This document shows, piece by piece, positions 58,911 through 64,000 of a stretch of 64,000 bases of DNA. The stretch is from contig NZ_BNCL01000005.1 of assembly GCF_014656455.1 (NCBI RefSeq), positions 1-64,000 of the forward strand. Direction: 5' to 3'. The position numbers and the translations under genes were made by a program. The notes under the pieces are model-generated. The model was not told the DNA's origin. It worked only from the letters and a program-made list of their open reading frames with translations, and ran no database searches. Position 1 is the first letter of the stretch; each line of letters starts with the position of its first letter. The DNA comes from Paracoccus aerius (GTDB lineage: Bacteria; Pseudomonadota; Alphaproteobacteria; Rhodobacterales; Rhodobacteraceae).

Positions 58911-59522
58911 ATGCCAAGCGTTGAAGAAGTCGCAGCCCAGATCGTCGCGCGCGAGGGCGGATATGTGAACGATCCCGAGGACCCGGGCGGTGCCACCAAC
59001 TATGGCGTCACGATCGGGACCATGAAGTCCCTGGGGCTGGATTTGAACAAGGACAGGCGCGTCGACGCGACGGATGTCCGGATGCTGACCCGCGCGCAGG
59101 CGCAGCAGATCTTTGTTGAACATTATTTCCGGCGTCCGCGCCTGTCGGACCTGCCGCCTGCAGTGCAAGCCAGCGTGTTCGACATGTATGTGAACGCCGG
59201 CACCAATGCGGTGAAGATCCTGCAGCGGCTGGTCGCGCGCATGGGCTTTTCCGCGACGGCCGATGGCGTGATCGGGCCGCAGACCGTGGCCGCCGCCCAT
59301 GACGCCGCCGCCGCCGCGCCCGATCACTTCGCCGATGCCTACGGGATCGCGCGGCGCAATTACTACTACTCGCTGGCAGATCAGCGCCCCGCCAGCCGCA
59401 AATACGCGCGCAGCAAGTCGGGCGGCAAGGGCGGCTGGATCACCCGGGCCGAGGAGTTCATCAGTCCCCGCTATCACCTGACCGAGGCCGAGCATCGCGA
59501 AAGGACCGCCAAATGGGCATGA
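58911..59522 (+). CDS. Gene transfer agent endolysin (GH108-type muramidase)
   Basis: 203 residues. The N-terminal GH108 domain has IVAREGGYVNDPEDPGG with the catalytic glutamate in REGG, then TNYGVTIGTMKSLGLD. A PG_binding_3 domain follows (ADGVIGPQTVAAAHD, about residues 120–195). It has the same domain content as the unlinked GTA endolysin of Rhodobacter capsulatus, which lyses the cell to release particles. The start at 58911 has AGGACGGGG upstream. It is immediately followed by the holin and preceded by a CtrA box; no other phage genes are near. Confidence 0.85.
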   Translation: MPSVEEVAAQIVAREGGYVNDPEDPGGATNYGVTIGTMKSLGLDLNKDRRVDATDVRMLTRAQAQQIFVEHYFRRPRLSDLPPAVQASVFDMYVNAGTNAVKILQRLVARMGFSATADGVIGPQTVAAAHDAAAAAPDHFADAYGIARRNYYYSLADQRPASRKYARSKSGGKGGWITRAEEFISPRYHLTEAEHRERTAKWA

Positions 59523-60034
59523 TCGACCGCTTCATCGGCCTCGGCCAGGGTGTCACCGCCCTTGGCAGCGCCGCCACCGGCATGGCCGAGGTCTTCACCC
59601 AGAACGCCACCCGCAAGATGGAGCTTGAGGAGGAAGCCTATGCCCGCGCGATCAATCAGCTTGGTCAGGAGTTCCAGACCGTCCGGCCCGGCTTCTTCGA
59701 CAGCTTCGTCAATGGGTTGAACCGCCTTCCCCGACCGCTTCTGGCCTTGGGGACCATGGCCCTGTTCGTCTATGCCATGATCGAGCCCGAGGGGTTCGGG
59801 CTGCGCATGATGGGCCTGCAACAGGTGCCCGAACCCTTGTGGTGGCTGTTGGGCGCCATCGTCGGCTTCTATTTCGGCGCACGAGAGGCGCATCATTTCC
59901 GTCATCGCGTCTGGCCCGCCCAGCAGGTTAAGACCAGCGTCACCACGACCCAGCAGGTCGCGGTCCGCAAGCCGGACGACGATTTCGCCGACAATGCCGC
60001 CTTGCGCGACTGGGCGGCGGGCCTGCGCGAATAG
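59513..60034 (+). CDS. Gene transfer agent holin (3TM type)
   Basis: 173 residues of the GTA_holin_3TM family. An N-terminal amphipathic part (VTALGSAATGMAEVFTQNAT) precedes two clear spans (PRPLLALGTMALFVYAMI and EPLWWLLGAIVGFYFGAR). The C-terminus is polar (KPDDDFADNAALRDWAAGL). It overlaps the endolysin stop by ten bases, or by four if the second ATG at 59519 is used. It would make the membrane holes that let the endolysin reach peptidoglycan. Confidence 0.83.
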   Translation: MGMIDRFIGLGQGVTALGSAATGMAEVFTQNATRKMELEEEAYARAINQLGQEFQTVRPGFFDSFVNGLNRLPRPLLALGTMALFVYAMIEPEGFGLRMMGLQQVPEPLWWLLGAIVGFYFGAREAHHFRHRVWPAQQVKTSVTTTQQVAVRKPDDDFADNAALRDWAAGLRE

Positions 60035-60072
60035 GCCGCAGCCCCACCCACGCGAAACTGATCCGGGCGGTC

Positions 60073-60096
60073 AAGGGGGGACTTTTCCCCCCTTTT
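60073..60096 (+). terminator. Terminator after the GTA lysis cassette
   Basis: AAGGGGGG (60073–60080), loop ACTTTT, CCCCCC followed by TTTT (60093–60096). It lies 39 bases after the holin stop and isolates the cassette from ccmF. Confidence 0.85.
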
Positions 60097-60135
60097 GCAT
60101 GGTCCTATGCTGGGCAGGCACCAAGGGATCCCGCC

Positions 60136-62097
60136 ATGACAGCAGAATTCGGCCATTTCGCCCTGATCCTCGCCTTTGCGGTGTCGCTGTTCCAAATGGT
60201 GGTGCCGATGGTCGGCGCCTCCAAGGGCTGGGGAGCTTGGATGGACAGCGCCCGCCCGGCCGCCGTGGCGCAGTTCCTGCTGGTCGGCCTGTCCTTCGCG
60301 GCGCTGACGGTGGCCTTCGTCACCTCGGACTTCTCGCTGAAGCTGGTCTACGAGAACTCCCACACTGCCAAGCCGATGCTCTACAAGATCAGCGGCGTCT
60401 GGGGGAACCACGAAGGGTCAATGCTGCTGTGGGTGCTGATCCTGGCGCTGTTCGGGGCGGCAGCTGCGGCTTTTGGCGACAACTTGCCGCCTGCCCTGCG
60501 GGCGCGGGTGCTGGCGGTGCAGGCGGCGATCGGCGCTGCCTTCTATGCCTTTATCATCTTCACCTCAAACCCGTTCCTGAGGCTGGCAAGCCCGCCTTTC
60601 GACGGGCGCGACCTGAACCCGCTGCTGCAGGATCCGGGCCTGGCCTTCCATCCGCCCTTCCTTTACCTGGGCTATGTTGGGCTCTCGATGGCCTTCAGCT
60701 TCGCCGTCGCCGCCCTGATCGAAGGCCGCGTGGACGCCGCTTGGGCGCGATGGGTCCGCCCCTGGACGCTGGCTGCCTGGATGTTCCTGACCATCGGCAT
60801 CGCGCTTGGCAGCTGGTGGGCCTATTACGAGCTTGGCTGGGGCGGCTTCTGGTTCTGGGACCCGGTGGAAAACGCCAGCTTCATGCCCTGGCTGCTGGCC
60901 GCGGCCCTGCTGCATTCCGCCATTGTGGTGGAAAAGCGCGAGGCGCTGAAAAGCTGGACCATCCTGCTGGCGATCATGGCCTTCGGCTTTTCCATGATCG
61001 GGACCTTCATCGTCCGGTCCGGCGTCATCACATCCGTCCACAGCTTTGCCAGCGACCCGGCGCGCGGCGTCTTCATCCTGGGGATCCTGGTGGTCTTTAC
61101 TGGGGGCGCGCTGACGCTTTACGCCGCGCGCGCCGGACAGATGACTGCCAAGGGTGTCTTCGCCCCGGTGTCGCGGGAAGGGGCGCTGGTCCTGAACAAC
61201 GTCCTGCTGGCGGTGTCGGCCTTCGTGGTCTTCATCGGCACGATGTGGCCCCTGATCGCCGAGATGCTGTGGGACCGCAAGCTGTCGGTCGGCCCGCCCT
61301 TCTTCAACCAGGCCTTCACCCCCTTCATGATCGTGCTGGCGATCGTGCTGCCGCTGGGTTCCATCATGCCCTGGAAGCGCGCCGCCCTGTCGCGCATCAT
61401 GCGGCCGCTTTGGGGGGCTTTCATGCTGGCCGGGGCGGTGATGGCGCTTGTCTTTGCCGTCTCGACCGGGCGCTCGGCCGTCGCGGTGATCGGCGCGGGC
61501 CTGGGCGCCTGGATCATCTTCGGCGCGGTGGCGGAACTGGTCCACCGGACCGGCCAGTCGGGCCTGTCGCGCCTGCTGCGCCTGCCGCGCGCGGATTGGG
61601 GCAAGGCCACAGCCCATGCCGGCATGGGCGTGACCTTCATCGGCGTCGCCCTGCTGACGGCCTGGCAGGTCGAGGATATCCGCGTGGCGCAAGTGGGCCA
61701 GCCCTTCACCGTCGGGGGCTATGACATCACCCTGGCCTCGGTCGACGAGGTCGAGGGACCGAACTTCATCTCGACCACGGCAACGATGCAGGTGGCGCGG
61801 GACGGCCGCCCGGTGGCGGTGCTGCATCCCGAAAAGCGCGTCTATCCGGTCCAGGCCATGCCCACGACCGAGGCCGCGATCGACAACGGCATCTTCCGCG
61901 ACATCTACCTGGTGATCGGGGATGCCCAGGCCGATGGAGGCTGGGCCGTGCGGACCTATATCAAGCCCTTCGCCAACTGGATCTGGGCGGGTTCGCTGCT
62001 GATGGCGCTTGGCGGGATCATCAGCCTGTCCGACCGCCGCTATCGCGTGGCTGCTGGTGCCCGCCGCGCACCCGCCAAGACGGTGGCCGCGGAATGA
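60136..62097 (+). CDS. ccmF: Cytochrome c heme lyase subunit CcmF
   Basis: 653 residues with about 14 spans. The WWD heme-handling motif WGGFWFWDPVENASFMPW lies at residues ~235–252. KISGVWGNHEGSMLLW and HPPFLYLGYVG carry further conserved blocks, including periplasmic histidines. With CcmH it attaches heme to apocytochrome c in the periplasm. Overlaps ccmH by four bases (ATGA). Confidence 0.97.
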   Translation: MTAEFGHFALILAFAVSLFQMVVPMVGASKGWGAWMDSARPAAVAQFLLVGLSFAALTVAFVTSDFSLKLVYENSHTAKPMLYKISGVWGNHEGSMLLWVLILALFGAAAAAFGDNLPPALRARVLAVQAAIGAAFYAFIIFTSNPFLRLASPPFDGRDLNPLLQDPGLAFHPPFLYLGYVGLSMAFSFAVAALIEGRVDAAWARWVRPWTLAAWMFLTIGIALGSWWAYYELGWGGFWFWDPVENASFMPWLLAAALLHSAIVVEKREALKSWTILLAIMAFGFSMIGTFIVRSGVITSVHSFASDPARGVFILGILVVFTGGALTLYAARAGQMTAKGVFAPVSREGALVLNNVLLAVSAFVVFIGTMWPLIAEMLWDRKLSVGPPFFNQAFTPFMIVLAIVLPLGSIMPWKRAALSRIMRPLWGAFMLAGAVMALVFAVSTGRSAVAVIGAGLGAWIIFGAVAELVHRTGQSGLSRLLRLPRADWGKATAHAGMGVTFIGVALLTAWQVEDIRVAQVGQPFTVGGYDITLASVDEVEGPNFISTTATMQVARDGRPVAVLHPEKRVYPVQAMPTTEAAIDNGIFRDIYLVIGDAQADGGWAVRTYIKPFANWIWAGSLLMALGGIISLSDRRYRVAAGARRAPAKTVAAE

Positions 62098-62549
62098 GGC
62101 GGCTCCTGATCCTTCTGGCGCTGCTGCTGCCGGTTGCGGCCTTTGCCGTCCAGCCGGACGAGGTCCTGCCCGATGCCGGGCAAGAGGCGCGGGCGCGCGA
62201 AATCTCGCAAAAGCTCCGCTGTCCGGTCTGCCAGGGCGAGAATATCGACGAATCCAATGCACCCATCAGCCGCGACCTGCGCCTGTATGTCCGCGAAAGG
62301 ATCGTGGCTGGCGACAGCAACGACGAGGTGATCGACGCGGTGGTGGACCGCTTTGGCGAGTTTGTCTTGTTCGAACCGCGTGCCAGGGGCGGGAACCTGG
62401 TCCTGTGGCTGGCCGGGCCGGTCATGGCGCTGCTGGCCTTGCTGGGCGCCTGGCGCTTCCTGCGGTCCCGCGCCACCGCCCGCCCCGAGGAGGCGCAGGC
62501 GCTGAGCCAGGCCGAGCGCGAGCGGCTGGACCAGATCATGCGCGACTGA
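62094..62549 (+). CDS. ccmH: Cytochrome c maturation thioredoxin-like CcmH
   Basis: 151 residues. Signal peptide MRRLLILLALLLPVAAFAV. The redox motif is KLRCPVCQGENIDESNAP near residue 38, followed by ISRDLRLYVRERI. One C-terminal span (LVLWLAGPVMALLALLGAW) anchors the protein. It reduces the heme-binding cysteine pair of apocytochromes and works with CcmF. Confidence 0.96.
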   Translation: MRRLLILLALLLPVAAFAVQPDEVLPDAGQEARAREISQKLRCPVCQGENIDESNAPISRDLRLYVRERIVAGDSNDEVIDAVVDRFGEFVLFEPRARGGNLVLWLAGPVMALLALLGAWRFLRSRATARPEEAQALSQAERERLDQIMRD

Positions 62550-62612
62550 CGCGGGGTCGGGCTTTTCCCGCGCGCGGTTTGCGTCATGATGCCCCGCAAA
62601 AGGGGGACCGAC

Positions 62613-63383
62613 ATGAGCTTTGAAACCATCGAATTTGCCATCCAGGACGGCGTGGCGACGCTGACGCTGAACCGCCCGCAGGTGATGAACGCGCTGAGCA
62701 GCCGGATGCGGGTCGAGATCACCGAGGCGGTGACGACTCTGCCCGCCGAGGCCCGCTGCCTGGTCATCACGGGGGCCGGGCGCGGCTTCTGTTCGGGACA
62801 GGATCTGACCGACCGGGCTGCGGCGGCCGATCTGGAAGGCACGCTGCGGGATGAATACGAGCCGATGCTGCGGGCGATCCGCGCCTGCCGCGCGCCGGTC
62901 ATCGCCGCGGTGAACGGCGTGGCGGCGGGTGCAGGGGCGAACCTTGCGCTTGCGGCCGACATAGTGATCGCTGCCGAAAGTGCCAGCTTCATCCAGGCCT
63001 TCACGCGGATCGGGTTGGTTCCCGATGCGGGCGGAACCTTTGTCATTCCACGCGCCGTGGGCATGGCCCGGGCCATGGGGATGATGCTGTTCGCCGAACC
63101 CGTCAGCGCGCGCCAGGCCGCCGACTGGGGCCTGATCTGGGAAGCCTTGCCTGACGACGCCTTTGCCGAAGGGGTGGCCCTGCGTGCCCGGCAACTGGCC
63201 CAGGGTCCGACTGCCGCCTATCTGTCGATCCGCGAGGCGGTGCAGGCCTCGACCCAGAACGACATGGACGCGCAGCTTGTGCTGGAAGCGCGGCTGCAAG
63301 GCGCGGCTGGCCGGACGGCTGATTTTGTCGAGGGCGTGACGGCATTCCTGGAAAAGCGCCCGGCGCGGTTCACCGGCCGCTAG
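62613..63383 (+). CDS. Enoyl-CoA hydratase/isomerase, PaaG-like
   Basis: 256 residues of the crotonase family. VATLTLNRPQVMNALSSRMR, GAGRGFCSGQDLTDRAA (oxyanion hole) and VAAGAGANLALAADIVIAAE with IGLVPDAGGTF are diagnostic. The GQDL and IGLVPDAG residues are typical of 2-(1,2-epoxy-1,2-dihydrophenyl)acetyl-CoA isomerase (PaaG), but no other paa gene is near. AGGGGG precedes the ATG at 62613. It shares a CTAG stop with the convergent Nudix gene. Confidence 0.85.
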   Translation: MSFETIEFAIQDGVATLTLNRPQVMNALSSRMRVEITEAVTTLPAEARCLVITGAGRGFCSGQDLTDRAAAADLEGTLRDEYEPMLRAIRACRAPVIAAVNGVAAGAGANLALAADIVIAAESASFIQAFTRIGLVPDAGGTFVIPRAVGMARAMGMMLFAEPVSARQAADWGLIWEALPDDAFAEGVALRARQLAQGPTAAYLSIREAVQASTQNDMDAQLVLEARLQGAAGRTADFVEGVTAFLEKRPARFTGR

Positions 63384-64000
63384 GCGATTTGCGCGAAACG
63401 CGGGGCCAGGGTGCGGTTGTCGAAGAAGGGCACCGTGTCCGGCACCGGCAAGGGCGCGCCGGGGGCCAGGCCTGCGATCAGGTCCGACAATTCGGCCAGC
63501 ACGACCTCGGTGATGAAGGGCAGGTCAAGCGCGCGGGCCTGGGACAGCGGCACCCAGTGCAGGTGCGAAAGCTCGTCGCAGGCGCGGCTGAAATCGTCGG
63601 GATCGGTCGCAAGCGCCGCCGCATCGGCCAGAAAGAAATGCGCGTCGAACCGGCGCGGGCGGCCGGGCGGCGTGATCGCCCGGAACAGATAGGTCAGGGC
63701 CGAGGCGTCGGGGGCAAGCCCCGCCTCGGCAAAGCCGGTCATGTCGCTGGCGCCGGGGCGGCCGATCAACTGGCCGGTTTCCTCGGCCAGTTCGCGCAGG
63801 GCCGCGGCGGCGATGGCATGGGCATCGGGGGCCGATCCGGGACGCGGCTGTTGCAAAAGACGGCTGCGATGCGGCTCGACCAGGGGCGCCGCCAAGGGCA
63901 CCGCTGCATCGGCGGCGTCCACCGCGCCGCCGGGGAAGACATATTTCGACGGCATGAACACCGCACCAGCGCCGCGCATTCCCATCAGGACCGAGGAACC
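63380..64000 (-). CDS. Nudix hydrolase, 5' end beyond the window
   Basis: At least 206 residues; the frame runs off the end of the window, where VLMGMRGAG indicates missing N-terminal sequence. The Nudix box is AAAALRELAEETGQLIG. The region FMPSKYVFPGGAVDAADAAVP precedes it with an insertion of ~30 residues between the GG and the REL part, as in the NUDT7/8-like group. It probably hydrolyses a nucleotide diphosphate or CoA derivative. Stop codon shared as CTAG with the enoyl-CoA hydratase. Confidence 0.8.
   Translation of the reverse strand, partial: GSSVLMGMRGAGAVFMPSKYVFPGGAVDAADAAVPLAAPLVEPHRSRLLQQPRPGSAPDAHAIAAAALRELAEETGQLIGRPGASDMTGFAEAGLAPDASALTYLFRAITPPGRPRRFDAHFFLADAAALATDPDDFSRACDELSHLHWVPLSQARALDLPFITEVVLAELSDLIAGLAPGAPLPVPDTVPFFDNRTLAPRFAQIA

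Noticed and set aside
58911..60034. Prophage remnant
   Set aside because: Only endolysin and holin are present, with no integrase, attachment repeats, capsid or compositional change; the unlinked GTA lysis cassette explains the pair better.

Overview
The window is chromosomal DNA of a Paracoccus-like member of the Rhodobacteraceae (Alphaproteobacteria). Evidence: uniformly GC-rich coding sequence, the mdh–sucC–sucD–sucA–odhB–lpdA order facing an sdhCDAB operon, ethylmalonyl-CoA-pathway enzymes, a fused IspDF, a one-cysteine DksA, and the endolysin/holin pair of Rhodobacter-type gene transfer agents. The genus is an inference; no rRNA gene is present. I saw no tRNA, rRNA, CRISPR, insertion sequence or prophage.

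Layout. 1–0.5 kb: groES and the start of groEL with a CIRCE operator. 0.6–10.5 kb: a TraB/GumN protein, a large envelope protein that looks like a GspL head fused to a PilP/GspC tail, a SIMPL-domain protein, MetY, a MoxR ATPase, DksA and a flavin monooxygenase. 10.6–13.7 kb: overlapping folB–folP–glmM. 13.7–20.3 kb: cell-wall hydrolase, a divergent pyruvate phosphate dikinase, two cyclophilins, pgk and a transglycosylase lipoprotein.

20.4–41 kb is a central-carbon block. On the minus strand lie mdh, sucCD, sucA–odhB and lpdA, interspersed with small lipoprotein genes. On the plus strand follow a TauE permease, a malyl-CoA thioesterase/lyase-like enzyme, NnrU, DUF1737 and mesaconyl-CoA hydratase, then sdhC-D-A, three unrelated small genes and sdhB. 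sucC and sdhC each carry the same upstream element: two GTGATCAC palindromes centred 21 bp apart, the best evidence here for a shared TCA-cycle regulator.

41–64 kb: glyQ–DUF6446–glyS, where glyS carries two AT-richer in-frame insertions; a peptidoglycan-binding protein, TrkH, ccmE, murI, and a fused indolepyruvate ferredoxin oxidoreductase with a divergent LysR regulator. A candidate small RNA with its own promoter and terminator precedes the overlapping purL–ispDF–pgpA–pncC run. Next comes a gene-transfer-agent lysis cassette behind a perfect CtrA box, then ccmF–ccmH, an enoyl-CoA hydratase and a Nudix hydrolase cut by the window end.

Most genes are ordinary core genes. The less-described material is the paired operator at sucC/sdhC, the sRNA before purL, the glyS insertions, the orphan GspL–GspC-like fusion and the paralogous lipoproteins between sucD and sucA.
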